Shown here: positions 8,709 to 17,850 of the stretch, piece by piece
How positions within the stretch are numbered: position 1 is the stretch's first letter
Layout: each line of letters starts with the position of its first letter
Source: Rhodococcus jostii RHA1
GTDB taxonomy: Bacteria; Actinomycetota; Actinomycetes; Mycobacteriales; Mycobacteriaceae
Length of the DNA stretch: 64,000 nucleotides
Assembly: GCF_000014565.1 (NCBI RefSeq)
Contig: NC_008268.1
Span: forward strand, 6,514,501-6,578,500
Reading direction: 5' to 3'
Position numbers and translations under genes: made by a program
The notes under the pieces: generated by a model
Told to the model about the DNA's origin: nothing
Database searches by the model: none
The model's input: only the letters and a program-made list of their open reading frames with translations

Positions 8709-8778
8709 TCCGGCCCCGTCGCGGCGGGGGCAGCGGAACCCGTCGTGACCACTCGCGAACCGGCGTAGCGTCCCCATC

Positions 8779-9714
8779 ATGGCTGCGATCTCGGTGGAGA
8801 ATCTCGTCAAGACGTTCGGGCCGAACCGCGCACTCGACGGTCTCGACCTCGAGGTGGGGACGGGGGAGGTGCACGGATTCCTCGGCCCCAACGGGTCCGG
8901 CAAGTCGACAACCATCCGGGTCCTGCTCGGCCTGCTGCGCGCGGACTCGGGCAGTGCGCACCTCCTGGGCGGCGACCCGTGGCGCGACTCCGTGTCGTTG
9001 CACCGGCGGCTCGCCTACGTTCCCGGTGACGTGAACCTGTGGCCCAACCTCAGCGGCGGGGAGGCGATCGACCTCCTCGCGGGGTTGCGCGGCGGGCTGG
9101 ACGAGCCGCGGCGCGCGGAACTCCTCGAGCGATTCGAACTCGATCCGACGAAGAAGGCGCGCACGTACTCGAAGGGCAATCGGCAGAAGGTCGCACTGGT
9201 GGCCGCGTTCGCGTCGGACGTCGAACTGTACGTGCTCGACGAACCCACGTCCGGGCTGGATCCGTTGATGGAGTCGGTGTTCCAGGACTGCGTCGAGGAA
9301 ATGTCCGACGCGGGGAAGACGGTCCTGCTGTCGAGTCACATCCTCGCGGAGGTCGAGGCGTTATGCGATCGGGTGAGCATCATCCGCGAGGGCCGGACCG
9401 TGGAGACCGGCACCCTCGCGGAACTGCGTCACCTCACGCGCACGTCGATCACCGCCGAGACGCAGCGGCCGGTGACCGGGCTCGACGCCGTCGACGGGGT
9501 GTACGACGTGCGAGTCGACGGCCTGCACACCCGGTGCGAGGTGGACACCAGCGCGATCGACGGGGTGCTGCGACACCTGCTGACGTTCGGCATCACGTCG
9601 CTGACGTCGACGCCACCGACGCTGGAAGAGTTGTTCCTCCGGCACTACGGGGACGAACTGGCCCGAGAGGGAGAGAACCATCGGCGGGCCGAGTCCGGGA
9701 CGCGGACGCCGTGA
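8779..9714 (+). CDS. ABC transporter ATP-binding protein
   Basis: A 311-residue ATPase with Walker A GPNGSGKS, a degenerate signature region ([15 protein letters not shown] in place of LSGGQ), Walker [14 protein letters not shown] and the switch histidine in [11 protein letters not shown]. The C-terminal 90 residues form the extension seen in drug and polyketide exporter ATPases of actinomycetes. Its stop overlaps the permease GTG, so the two form one transporter. No ligand can be assigned, and there is no regulator gene directly alongside. Confidence 0.85.
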   Translation: MAAISVENLVKTFGPNRALDGLDLEVGTGEVHGFLGPNGSGKSTTIRVLLGLLRADSGSAHLLGGDPWRDSVSLHRRLAYVPGDVNLWPNLSGGEAIDLLAGLRGGLDEPRRAELLERFELDPTKKARTYSKGNRQKVALVAAFASDVELYVLDEPTSGLDPLMESVFQDCVEEMSDAGKTVLLSSHILAEVEALCDRVSIIREGRTVETGTLAELRHLTRTSITAETQRPVTGLDAVDGVYDVRVDGLHTRCEVDTSAIDGVLRHLLTFGITSLTSTPPTLEELFLRHYGDELAREGENHRRAESGTRTP

Positions 9715-11375
9715 ACACGGTGACGGCGCCGTCGACGGCGGGCCGCGGCCAGTATGCGGGAACCACCCGGCTCGTGCGGCTCGCCCTGCGCCGCGACCGC
9801 ATCCAGTTGCCGGTGTGGCTGCTCGCTCTCGCAGCGCTGCAGGCATTCTCGGCTTCGAGCGTGCTCGGCCTGTATCCCACGGAGCCCGACCTTCGCAGTT
9901 TCGCTATGGCCACTGCGGCGTCGCCGGTCGCGCTGGCCACCAACGGTCTCGTGTCGGGGTACAGTGCCGGCGCCGTGCTCGCCTGTCAGATCGTCATGCC
10001 ACTGTCGCTGGCCGCCGGCCTGATGACCACACTGCTGGTCGTGCGGCACACCCGCCAGAACGAGGAGACCGGCCGCGCCGAACTCGTCGAGGCCGCCGTG
10101 GTGGGCCGGAAGGCACTGCTCACCGCAGCCCTGGTGGTCGCGGTCGGCGCGAACCTTGCTCTCGGACTGCTCAACGTCGTCGTGCTGGTGGCGGCGGGTC
10201 TGCCGCTGGACGGGTCGGTGGCGCTCGGCGCGGCCGTCGCCGGTGCCGGTATCGCGTTCGCGGCGATCGCCGCGGTGACGGCGCAGGTGACGGACAGTGC
10301 CCGCACCGCCAACGGACTGGCCGGGGCCGCCCTGGGCGTGGCATTCCTGTTGCGTGCGGTGGGGGACATGACGGGAACCGTGACGGACAACGGCACGCGG
10401 GTGGTGAGCGGCTGGCCGACGTGGGTGTCGCCGATCGGCTGGGCCGAGCAGGTCCGTCCGTACGACGACAACGCCTGGTGGGTGCTGGTGCTCCCCGTCG
10501 TGTTCGCACTCGCGGTCGGCTCGGTCGGCTTCGCCCTCACAGAACACCGCGATGTCGGCTCGGGGCTCGTCCCGACTCGCCCGGGCCCCGCCCGCGCGTC
10601 CCGTTCGTTGCCGACGGCGGTCGGATCGGCGTGGCGGATACAACGGACAATCCTGTTCTGGTGGGCATTCGGAATCGCCGTCCTCGCCGTGGTGTACGGC
10701 GCGATCGCAGAGCAGATCGACGACTTCCTCGGCGAGGGCGAGCAGGTGGCCGACATGATGGAACAGCTCGGCGGCGGCACGACGAACATGGTCGACGCCT
10801 ACTTCGCCGCCATCTTCGGCATGATGGCGATCGCGGTCGCAGGCTACGCCGTCCAGGCATTGCTGCGGATGCGCGGAGAGGAGTCGGCGGGGCGACTCGA
10901 ACCCGTTCTCGCGACAGCGGTCTCGCGTCCGCGGTGGATGCTGGCGCACGTCGGCCTGGTCACCGTCGGCATCGTCGTCCTGCAGACGCTGACCGGGGCG
11001 GCGACCGGGCTCGCGTACGGTCTGGTGACCGAGGACGCGCCGGGGAAGGTCGTGCACCTCACGGGGGCCGCCCTCGTCTTCGTACCGGCGATCGGGGTGG
11101 TCGCTGCATTGGTGGTGCTGGTGTTCGGCGGCGTCCCGGCCTGGTCGGCCGGGCTCTCCTGGGGTGTGCTCGCTGTCTGCCTGATCTTCGGTTTCCTCGG
11201 ACCACTGCTCGGGCTGCCTCAGGCGGTTCGCGATCTGTCGCCGTTCACGCACGTCCCGCCCGTTCCCGCCGCGGACGTGACGGCCACTCCGCTGATTTCG
11301 CTCGCGGTGATCGCCGTCGGCGTGGGTGCCGTCGGAGTGGTGCTGTTCCGTCGGCGCGACCTCACGAACTCGTAG
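9711..11375 (+). CDS. ABC transporter permease (polyketide-antibiotic exporter type)
   Basis: A 554-residue hydrophobic protein with about twelve predicted membrane segments in two similar halves, the family architecture of the actinomycete exporters annotated for polyketide antibiotics. The GTG at 9711 overlaps the TGA of the ATPase gene. The N-terminal segment [18 protein letters not shown] and the second-half start [12 protein letters not shown] mark the two repeats. The 3' end overlaps a convergent minus-strand gene by 14 bp. Substrate unknown. Confidence 0.82.
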   Translation: MNTVTAPSTAGRGQYAGTTRLVRLALRRDRIQLPVWLLALAALQAFSASSVLGLYPTEPDLRSFAMATAASPVALATNGLVSGYSAGAVLACQIVMPLSLAAGLMTTLLVVRHTRQNEETGRAELVEAAVVGRKALLTAALVVAVGANLALGLLNVVVLVAAGLPLDGSVALGAAVAGAGIAFAAIAAVTAQVTDSARTANGLAGAALGVAFLLRAVGDMTGTVTDNGTRVVSGWPTWVSPIGWAEQVRPYDDNAWWVLVLPVVFALAVGSVGFALTEHRDVGSGLVPTRPGPARASRSLPTAVGSAWRIQRTILFWWAFGIAVLAVVYGAIAEQIDDFLGEGEQVADMMEQLGGGTTNMVDAYFAAIFGMMAIAVAGYAVQALLRMRGEESAGRLEPVLATAVSRPRWMLAHVGLVTVGIVVLQTLTGAATGLAYGLVTEDAPGKVVHLTGAALVFVPAIGVVAALVVLVFGGVPAWSAGLSWGVLAVCLIFGFLGPLLGLPQAVRDLSPFTHVPPVPAADVTATPLISLAVIAVGVGAVGVVLFRRRDLTNS

Positions 11376-11952
11376 CGGAACCGGGAGGCTGGGCCGGCGG
11401 TCGGCGGCGAAGGTCGGTGTCCAGCATGCGGATCAACTCACCGACCCGTCCACCGCCTCCCGGTGCCGCGGGGAAGCGTTCGAGCACATCGACGACGACC
11501 GGTGTCGCACGAAGCACCGCTTGCACGACGTGCCCGGCACCGACGGTCCGATCGTCACCGGCGACGAGTTCGGCGGCTCTGGCCGCGTGAGCGCCTGCTC
11601 CGAGAACATGTTTGACCTGGGTGGCCTTGGCCAACGGATGCAGATAGGCGGCGCCTGCCGCAGACATCGCTGCCCACGCTGCCTCGCGCGCAGCCACAGT
11701 GTAGGTGCCCTTGGCTGCCGCGAGCGCGGCCCACGCTGTGTCGCGCAGAGACTTGCCGCGTTCAGCACCCCGCGCGAATTCCCACGCAGCCGTGATCGCG
11801 TCTCGGGGCCGCGAGTCGTGCGGCTGATCGGCCTCGAATATCTCGAGGACCACCTCGGCACACTCCACGGCGAATGCGGTGACCTCACGAAGTTCCTGCG
11901 TGCTCAGAACGATCTCGTTCGCTTCCCCTGCCATCGTTCCATTTTCGACCAT
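11362..11952 (-). CDS. Imm-5-like putative immunity protein
   Basis: A 196-residue Ala-rich helical protein. The central pattern (ELREVTAFAVECAEVVL, DSRPRDAITAAWEFARG, then AAGAAYLHPLAKATQVKHVL) is the signature I know from the 'putative immunity protein' (Imm-5-like) family. Members are widespread, often lack an adjacent toxin, and have no proven target. No toxin gene is visible beside it. The start is uncertain: ATG at 11952 or the ATG six codons on at 11934, neither with a clear ribosome site. It overlaps the convergent permease gene by 14 bp. Confidence 0.65.
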   Translation of the reverse strand: MVENGTMAGEANEIVLSTQELREVTAFAVECAEVVLEIFEADQPHDSRPRDAITAAWEFARGAERGKSLRDTAWAALAAAKGTYTVAAREAAWAAMSAAGAAYLHPLAKATQVKHVLGAGAHAARAAELVAGDDRTVGAGHVVQAVLRATPVVVDVLERFPAAPGGGGRVGELIRMLDTDLRRRPPAQPPGSATSS

Positions 11953-11978
11953 CGGGGCCGGTGTGCCGTACCGCGCGT

Positions 11979-12281
11979 TCACGCTGTGTCTTCCCCGAAC
12001 AGGGTCCGCACGTCGGCGACGTCGTACTCGGCTACCGACGCCGACAGCATGTCCGCGCCTTGCTCGTCGCTCGGGCCGCTGCCGCGGAAAGTGTCGACCA
12101 CCGCTTGCGACTCCCAGCGCTCGAAGACGTTGATGCGACCGGGGTCGATCAGGTCGGCGGAGATGGCGAAGTCGAGGCAACCCGCGGAGCCGCGTGCCTG
12201 TTCGACGACGCTCACGCAGCCTGCGATATAGGACTCGCGCTGCTGCGGTTCGACGGTGATGTGTCCTGCGACGATGACCAT
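11979..12281 (-). CDS. ABM-family monooxygenase-like protein (putative quinol monooxygenase)
   Basis: A 100-residue protein of the dimeric alpha/beta-barrel antibiotic biosynthesis monooxygenase fold, with MVIVAGHITVEPQQRESY at the N-terminus and NVFERWESQAVVDTFRGSG in the middle. Family members oxidise quinols or act as small oxygenases without cofactors; many are uncharacterised. The start is secured by GGAAGAGAGG just upstream. It lies 26 bp before the Imm-5-like gene on the same strand, so they may be co-transcribed. Substrate cannot be predicted. Confidence 0.75.
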   Translation of the reverse strand: MVIVAGHITVEPQQRESYIAGCVSVVEQARGSAGCLDFAISADLIDPGRINVFERWESQAVVDTFRGSGPSDEQGADMLSASVAEYDVADVRTLFGEDTA

Positions 12282-12502
12282 GGTTCGCCTCTCTTCCTGG
12301 CGTCCTCGTGTCGAGCCGGTCGGGTGTACTTCGGGCCGGGACGCGTCTTCGCCACAGCACCTCTCATCGCGAGCACTCCCGACCAGTCGTTCACCCTCGC
12401 CCGTTCCGACACCATCGCATCCATGCTCGACGACCACGCCGACATACTCCGCGAGCAGATCCTCGCCGACCGCATTCCGTAATCGCTGACGGTCCGTGTG
12501 CC

Positions 12503-12958
12503 CTACTGGGGGCGGATCGGATTGCAGCCGACGCTGACATAGGTGACGATCCCCTCCTGCAGCCCGCACGTTGTGAAGGCGCCCGTCGGGACGCCGACCT
12601 CCCACCACGGGGCGCCGATCCCGCCGACGCACGATCCGGTCGACGGTGTCCCCGTCGGCACCCACAGGCCATCGCGGCGATAGCCCTGAATCCACGGAAT
12701 GTGCGAGACACCCCCGGGTCCCGGAATCGCTCGTGGCGTCAGGCCGAAGCACTCGACGGTGCCGATGTGGACCGCAGTCATGCCATCGGGCACGCCCTGC
12801 GCCGTGCAGTGCGAGGTGCCCGATGTGGGCGTGGTGCCGGTGTGACAGTCGGCCGAGGGTTCGGCCTGTGTGGGTGCGGCGGCAACCGCGACCACCGCGG
12901 CGGCAAGGGCGGACGACGCGGCCGCTCCGGCGAGGAACCTGCGGATCCTTTGGGTCAT
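12503..12958 (-). CDS. Small secreted protein of unknown function
   Basis: The product is 151 residues, beginning MTQRIRRFLAGAAASSALAA, a Sec signal peptide with likely cleavage after AAAPTQA. The mature domain of about 115 residues carries several cysteines (around DCHTG, SHCTAQ, VECFG, GSCVG, TTCGL, VGCNP) that could form disulfides outside the cell. A textbook AAGGAG ribosome site precedes the ATG. I do not recognise the family. There is no neighbouring transport or enzyme gene to hint at a role. Confidence 0.75.
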   Translation of the reverse strand: MTQRIRRFLAGAAASSALAAAVVAVAAAPTQAEPSADCHTGTTPTSGTSHCTAQGVPDGMTAVHIGTVECFGLTPRAIPGPGGVSHIPWIQGYRRDGLWVPTGTPSTGSCVGGIGAPWWEVGVPTGAFTTCGLQEGIVTYVSVGCNPIRPQ

Positions 12959-13214
12959 CGGATACTCCTTCGGGTCCGGCGGCCCCGCTTCTGACGATCG
13001 GGTCCGTATGGTGCTTCTGTCGCTGCGGCATCGGATTTCGTTAGCCGTGCGGTGGTGCCGTCGAGGTCGCGGACGGTCGCGACGCTCGAGTTGGCGACGA
13101 TTACTCCGGGGCTGCGTGACCAACACCGGCTCCAGCGTCGGGGAGCGGGTCTCGCGCCTGCGCGACGGGTCTGTCGGAGCTTCCTATTGCTGTGGTCGTG
13201 TTCGGGGGCTAGAA

Positions 13215-13230
13215 TCGAACAAAGTTTCGA
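13215..13230. promoter_or_regulatory. LexA/SOS-box-like operator
   Basis: TCGAAC-AAAG-TTTCGA differs by one base from the actinobacterial SOS consensus TCGAAC-N4-GTTCGA. It lies 23 bp before the chosen GTG of the DUF222-HNH gene. In Mycobacterium tuberculosis several 13E12-family genes carry LexA boxes in this position, so damage-inducible expression is likely. Confidence 0.68.
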
Positions 13231-13252
13231 ATGACCTTGGGGGAGGTTGGTT

Positions 13253-14542
13253 GTGGGGGGATTGGTGGCGCCGGATCTGGAGGAGTTGCGTGTATTCGCG
13301 GCGCGGCTGCGAAGTGTCGAGGCGGGTGTGGACACTGGGTTGGGGATCGAGTGGCTCGATGCGATCGAGGCATTGAAGTCGGTCGGGTGCGCGGTGCAGG
13401 CGGTGATCACCGACGACGTCGCCACGCAGATACGTGCGGACCGCAGAGCTCGAGGTTTGCCGCGGGTGGAGTGGGACCGCGGCATTGCCTCGCAGATTGC
13501 GTTGGCGCGCAGGGAATCCCCGAACCGTGGTGGTCGGCATCTCGGGTTCGCTCGGGCGTTGGTGCACGAGATGCCGCACACCCTGGCGATGTTGCGGTCG
13601 GGCCGGTTGAACGAATGGCGAGCCACCCTGTTGGTGCGCGAAACGGCGTGCCTGTCGGCTGCGGATCGGGGTATCGTGGACCGCCGGTTATGTTCGGACC
13701 CGGCCACTCTCGACGGCGTCGGCGACCGGCGTCTGATCGCGCGGGCGAAAGCGTTGGCGGTGGAACTCGATGCCGCGGCGGTTGTGGCCCGGCATCGTAA
13801 GGCGGTGTCGGAGCGTCGGGTGACGTCACGGCCGGCGCCGGATTCGATGGCGTATCTCAGCGTGTTGATGCCGGTGGAGCAGGCGGTGTGTTTGCAGGCC
13901 ACGTTGGGTCGGGATGCGGACAGTCTCATCGCGACCGGGAACAGCGGTGGCCGTACCCGCAATCAGCTGATGGTGGACTTGCTGTTCGACCGCGGCACCG
14001 GGCAGGCGGTGGCGTCGGGTGTTCCCGTGGCGGTGAATCTGGTGCTCTCGGACGAGACTCTGCTGGCCGGTGGTCACGAGGCCGCGCAGTTGCAGGGGTT
14101 CGGGCCGGTGCCGGCGGGGATTGCCCGGCAGTTGGTGGCCGACGCCGTCGACAGTGACACCGAGACGTCGTTGCGGCGGGTGTATGCGTGCCCGCAGTCG
14201 GGGGTGTTGACCGCGATGGAATCGCAGTCGCGCACGTTCCCGAAAAGCCTCGCCACACTGATCGATCTGCGGGACCGAACGTGCCGCACCCCGTGGTGTG
14301 ACGCCCCGATCCGGCATCACGACCACATCCGCTCACACCGAGAATCCGGTGCCACGACGGCGGACAACGGGACCGGCCTCTGCGAGGCCTGCAATTATGC
14401 GAAGGAGGGCGACGGATGGTCCGCCCGCCCCGTACGCAATCCCGGCGGCACCCACCTCATCGACCTCGGCACCCCGACCGGGCACCACTACCGATCAACC
14501 GCGCCGCCGCTCCCGACCCCGGCGCATCTGTGGGCGTCGTGA
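13253..14542 (+). CDS. DUF222/13E12-repeat family HNH endonuclease-like protein
   Basis: About 429 residues. An N-terminal helical DUF222 domain (residues 1-300) leads to a C-terminal HNH zone: RDRTCRTPWCDAPIRHHDHI, then NGTGLCEACNYAKEGDGW, with Cys pairs and the HDH-N-H residues. GTG at 13253 fits GGGGAGG at 13240-13246 better than a TTG six bases upstream. These genes are multicopy in mycobacteria and rhodococci (REP13E12) and behave like repetitive, possibly mobile elements. Their biochemical activity is not established. The SOS-like box just upstream suggests DNA-damage control. It ends 5 bp from the convergent mftM gene. Confidence 0.85.
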   Translation: MGGLVAPDLEELRVFAARLRSVEAGVDTGLGIEWLDAIEALKSVGCAVQAVITDDVATQIRADRRARGLPRVEWDRGIASQIALARRESPNRGGRHLGFARALVHEMPHTLAMLRSGRLNEWRATLLVRETACLSAADRGIVDRRLCSDPATLDGVGDRRLIARAKALAVELDAAAVVARHRKAVSERRVTSRPAPDSMAYLSVLMPVEQAVCLQATLGRDADSLIATGNSGGRTRNQLMVDLLFDRGTGQAVASGVPVAVNLVLSDETLLAGGHEAAQLQGFGPVPAGIARQLVADAVDSDTETSLRRVYACPQSGVLTAMESQSRTFPKSLATLIDLRDRTCRTPWCDAPIRHHDHIRSHRESGATTADNGTGLCEACNYAKEGDGWSARPVRNPGGTHLIDLGTPTGHHYRSTAPPLPTPAHLWAS

Positions 14543-14547
14543 GGTGG

Positions 14548-15372
14548 TCAGCAGTCGATCACGAGCCAGCCGCCGTGGTGCTCGAACACCTCGAACGGGC
14601 GTCCCGTCGATTCACCGAGCTTCGTGAGCGACGGGGTGTCGAACGTGCGGATGTGTCCGTGGCAGGCCGTTGCCTCGTCCTCGTAGGGGACGGCGACGAC
14701 AACCCGCTCGCGGGCAACGCGGAGGGCTTCGGATATCACTGCGGCCCCGATGTTTTCGTCGACGTGTTCGAGGAGGTGGATTGCGGTGACGGTGTCGGCG
14801 CTGTTGTCGGGAACCGGCACGTGCGCGGCGTCGCACACGAGGGTGCGCAGATCGAGGCCGAGTTCCGGTGTCACGGCGTCGAGGAGGGTCATGGTGCCGG
14901 GCAGGATGTCGGTTGCCGTGACGGACCGCCCGGCGCGGGCGAGTCGGAGCGGAAGGAATCCGAAGCACGACCCGAGGTCGAGGACCGAACCGCGGACCAG
15001 TTGTTCCGCCTTCTCGTGGATCGGTGCGAAGTCGGCGGTGCCGTCCAGCAGTTCGTTCAGGGAGTTGCGGTAGTAGACGGTCCACGCTTCGAGCGCACCG
15101 TCGACGGTGGAGCGAACCAGTCCGACCATGGTCGATTCGAATTCGTCCTGGCCGAAGTCGGCGTCCTCGATGGACGCGGTGACCGAGGCGACGAGTCGTT
15201 CGCTCAGATCTTCGGGTGTCAGGGCGTGCGTCACCCGCAGCTGGTCGCCGTCACGGGTGAGTGTGAGCGGCCCGGCCGCGACCCGCTCGACCGTGACATG
15301 ACCATGTGACCACAGCCCGGATTCGCACGGTGCAAGGGAGTCGAAAGGGGGCGTGTCGAGAGTGGAAGTCAT
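14548..15372 (-). CDS. mftM: Mycofactocin oligosaccharide methyltransferase MftM
   Basis: A 274-residue class I SAM methyltransferase: motif I VLDLGSCFGFLPLRLA, later motifs DAAHVPVPDNSADTV and LLEHVDENIGAAV. The N-terminal 110 residues are a family-specific lead-in. MftM methylates the second glucose of the mycofactocin oligosaccharide in mycobacteria. The position directly behind the mycofactocin regulator gene supports this assignment, though a generic methyltransferase cannot be excluded from sequence alone. The ATG at 15372 has only a weak ribosome site; the gap to mftR is 38 bp, so the two are probably co-transcribed. Confidence 0.8.
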   Translation of the reverse strand: MTSTLDTPPFDSLAPCESGLWSHGHVTVERVAAGPLTLTRDGDQLRVTHALTPEDLSERLVASVTASIEDADFGQDEFESTMVGLVRSTVDGALEAWTVYYRNSLNELLDGTADFAPIHEKAEQLVRGSVLDLGSCFGFLPLRLARAGRSVTATDILPGTMTLLDAVTPELGLDLRTLVCDAAHVPVPDNSADTVTAIHLLEHVDENIGAAVISEALRVARERVVVAVPYEDEATACHGHIRTFDTPSLTKLGESTGRPFEVFEHHGGWLVIDC

Positions 15373-15410
15373 TCGAGGCAACCTTGCCGAGAGGTGATGG
15401 CGGGAGTGGG

Positions 15411-16034
15411 TCAGGTTCGGGTGTCGGGCTCGCCGAGGGAACTCAGCCCATCGTAGAGCGATTGCATTCCGCTGGCGAGTAGTTCGTTCAGTTCGAGCGA
15501 ATCGTCGTCGAGCCACTGCTCGTACGCCGACATCGCAACGCCGAGTAGAAGATAGCCGACTGTCCGGGGAACGTGGTCGGTCGGTGAGGTTCCGAGCCGG
15601 CTCGCGACGTACTCGGCGATGACGTTGCGCCACCCTTCGTACATCACCACCGAATACGCCTGCAGGGCGGGGACTCGCAGGATCAGCCCCATGCGTTTGC
15701 GGTGGTTGATTTCCTCGCTCGCGGGAAACGCGTTGAACTGTAGGAGTGCTGCGGTGAGTCCGTCGACGATCGGGATGTCGTCGGGTTGCGCTGCGAGTTG
15801 GGCGCGCATTTCGGCGAGGTGAGCGTCGAAGTCTCCCCACGGGATCGCGTTCTTGGACGGGAAGTAGCGGAAGAGGGTGCGTCGGGCGATGCCGGACGCT
15901 TCGGCGACTTCGTCGACGCTGGTGGCGTCGAACCCCTGTTCCGTGAACAGTTCGATCCCGACGGTGCTGATCCGATCCTGCGTTGTGGACGGGCGTCGCC
16001 CTATCCGACTGGATGGTTTTCGACGACTTCTCAA
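15411..16034 (-). CDS. mftR: TetR-family mycofactocin regulator MftR
   Basis: A 207-residue TetR-type repressor with the N-terminal helix-turn-helix DEVAEASGIARRTLFRYFPSK and a C-terminal ligand domain. MftR represses the mft operon and is relieved by long-chain acyl-CoA in mycobacteria. The start is a TTG preceded by GGGAGGGG with about 8 nt spacing. It is divergent from mftA across a 133-bp promoter region, the usual arrangement. Confidence 0.87.
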   Translation of the reverse strand: MRSRRKPSSRIGRRPSTTQDRISTVGIELFTEQGFDATSVDEVAEASGIARRTLFRYFPSKNAIPWGDFDAHLAEMRAQLAAQPDDIPIVDGLTAALLQFNAFPASEEINHRKRMGLILRVPALQAYSVVMYEGWRNVIAEYVASRLGTSPTDHVPRTVGYLLLGVAMSAYEQWLDDDSLELNELLASGMQSLYDGLSSLGEPDTRT

Positions 16035-16167
16035 TTTTCGTCCCCTCCCGATCTGTCATTCTGCACTCGATGCCATTACAGTGGTGAGGCGAGTCACAGG
16101 GACGGTCTCCTATGACGGGGAACATCCCTCCGGCTCGCGCCGTATCACCGAACAGTAGGAGGAAATC
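16035..16167. promoter_or_regulatory. mftR-mftA divergent promoter region
   Basis: A 133-bp gap holding both divergent promoters. One short inverted repeat is visible, GTGA-N6-TCAC at about 16083-16096. The mftA ribosome site is AGGAGG near 16157-16162. I could not identify an MftR operator with confidence. Confidence 0.5.
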
Positions 16168-16263
16168 ATGTCGGATCGCGACAACAACGTGCTGGAAAAC
16201 GACTTGGTCGAGGAATCCCTGGTGGAAGAGGTCTCGATCGACGGCATGTGCGGCGTGTACTGA
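16168..16263 (+). CDS. mftA: Mycofactocin precursor peptide MftA
   Basis: A 31-residue peptide ending IDGMCGVY, the invariant mycofactocin core. The terminal Val-Tyr is decarboxylated and cross-linked by MftC with MftB, then released by MftE. The acidic leader (VEESLVEEVS) is the MftB-binding part. AGGAGG stands 5 nt before the ATG. Two bases separate the stop from the mftB ATG, so the genes are translationally coupled. Confidence 0.96.
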   Translation: MSDRDNNVLENDLVEESLVEEVSIDGMCGVY

Positions 16264-16265
16264 TC

Positions 16266-16568
16266 ATGTCCGCTCCAGCTTCTCCTTCAGTGGCCGGCAA
16301 CGCCGGTATCGATCTCGATGTGGGCTGGAAGCTTCATCCGCAGGTGGCGCTGCGTCCCGAACCTTTCGGGGCGCTGCTCTACCACTTCGGGACGCGCAAG
16401 CTGTCGTTCCTGAAGAACCGCACGATCGTCGCGGTGGTCGAAGCGCTTCCCTCACACGCCGACGCCCGGTCCGCACTGCGGGCGCAGGGTATCGGGGACG
16501 ACGCTGCCGCGCAGTATGCGCGAGCGCTCGGCACGTTGGCCGAGTCGCACATGATCGTCCCCGCCTGA
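16266..16568 (+). CDS. mftB: Mycofactocin peptide chaperone MftB
   Basis: A 100-residue PqqD-like RiPP recognition element, with the core LHPQVALRPEPFGALLYHF and the helix FLKNRTIVAVVEAL. It holds the MftA leader and presents it to the radical SAM enzyme MftC. The reading frame begins 2 bp past mftA and ends 35 bp before mftC. Confidence 0.94.
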   Translation: MSAPASPSVAGNAGIDLDVGWKLHPQVALRPEPFGALLYHFGTRKLSFLKNRTIVAVVEALPSHADARSALRAQGIGDDAAAQYARALGTLAESHMIVPA

Positions 16569-16603
16569 CCAGCTCTCTCCACCCGTACCAGAGGACACAG
16601 CCC

Positions 16604-17821
16604 ATGACCTCCATGCTCGAAAGGCCGTCCGCCCCGGTCGGCCGCCTCGTCGACCAGTTCGAACTCGGTCTCGACGCCCCGATCTGCCTCACCTGGGAGT
16701 TGACCTACGCGTGCAACCTGTCGTGTGTGCACTGTCTGTCCTCCTCCGGCCGACGTGACCCGCGGGAGTTGAGCACCGAGCAGTGCAAGTCGATCATCGA
16801 CGAACTGCAGCGTATGCAGGTTTTCTATGTGAACATCGGCGGCGGTGAGCCGACGGTTCGCTCGGACTTCTGGGAGCTGGTCGACTACGCGACGGCCCAC
16901 CAGGTGGGGGTGAAGTTCTCCACGAACGGGGTGAAGATCGACAAGAAGGTCGCCGCCCGGCTCGCGGCCAGCGACTACGTCGACGTGCAGATCTCCCTCG
17001 ACGGTGCGACGGCCGAGGTCAACGACGCCGTCCGTGGTCCGGGTTCGTTCGCGATGGCGGTGCGGGCACTCGAGAATCTGTCCGAGGCGGGTTTCAAGGA
17101 CGCCAAGATCTCCGTGGTGGTCACCCGGCACAACGTGTCCCAGCTCGACGACTTCAAGGCCCTCGCCGACAAGTACGGCGCCACCCTGCGCATCACCCGG
17201 CTGCGACCGTCGGGGCGCGGCGCGGACGTGTGGGACGAACTGCATCCCACGCAGGCGCAGCAGCGCGAGCTGTACAACTGGCTGGTCGCCAACGGCGAGG
17301 GTGTGCTCACCGGCGACTCCTTCTTCCACCTGTCCGCGTACGGCGATGCGTTGCCCGGTCTGAACCTGTGCGGCGCCGGACGGGTGGTGTGCCTGATCGA
17401 CCCGATCGGCGACGTCTACGCCTGCCCGTTCGCGATCCACGAGCAGTTCCTCGCGGGAAACATCGTGGCGGACGGCGGTTTCCAGCAGGTGTGGCAGACG
17501 TCGGAGCTGTTCCAGGAGCTGCGGTCCCCACAGACCGGTGGCGCGTGCAGCAAGTGCAACCACTACGACTCCTGCCGCGGCGGATGCATGGCCGCGAAGT
17601 TCTTCACCGGGCTGCCGATGGACGGCCCGGACCCCGAATGTGTGATCGGCAACGGCGAACTGGCGTTGGCTGCCGCGGGGGAGATCCCGAAATCCAGTGT
17701 CGACCATTCCCGCACCGGCCAGCGCCGGACTCCGCGGGCGCCGGTTCCGTTGACGCTGATGGTGCGTCCGCCGGCAAAGATTTGTGACGAGAACCCGCTT
17801 GCGGGCATGGACCAGACGTAA
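16604..17821 (+). CDS. mftC: Mycofactocin radical SAM maturase MftC
   Basis: A 405-residue radical SAM/SPASM enzyme. The radical cluster motif is CNLSCVHC (Cys37, 41, 44). The SPASM region carries further cysteines around NLCGAGRVVC, DVYACPF and the CSKCNHYDSCRGGC run. Known role: oxidative decarboxylation of the MftA C-terminal tyrosine, then C-C bond formation with valine to give a pyrrolidinone. AGAGGA before the ATG supports the start. It is the third gene of the mft operon. Confidence 0.96.
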   Translation: MTSMLERPSAPVGRLVDQFELGLDAPICLTWELTYACNLSCVHCLSSSGRRDPRELSTEQCKSIIDELQRMQVFYVNIGGGEPTVRSDFWELVDYATAHQVGVKFSTNGVKIDKKVAARLAASDYVDVQISLDGATAEVNDAVRGPGSFAMAVRALENLSEAGFKDAKISVVVTRHNVSQLDDFKALADKYGATLRITRLRPSGRGADVWDELHPTQAQQRELYNWLVANGEGVLTGDSFFHLSAYGDALPGLNLCGAGRVVCLIDPIGDVYACPFAIHEQFLAGNIVADGGFQQVWQTSELFQELRSPQTGGACSKCNHYDSCRGGCMAAKFFTGLPMDGPDPECVIGNGELALAAAGEIPKSSVDHSRTGQRRTPRAPVPLTLMVRPPAKICDENPLAGMDQT

Positions 17822-17850
17822 GTCGTCTGCCAGGTACGAGAGGTATTGCC

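Noticed and set aside
13052..13234. 60-codon plus-strand frame before the DUF222-HNH gene
   Set aside because: No convincing ribosome site or family, it runs through the SOS-like box, and it overlaps the promoter of the real gene.
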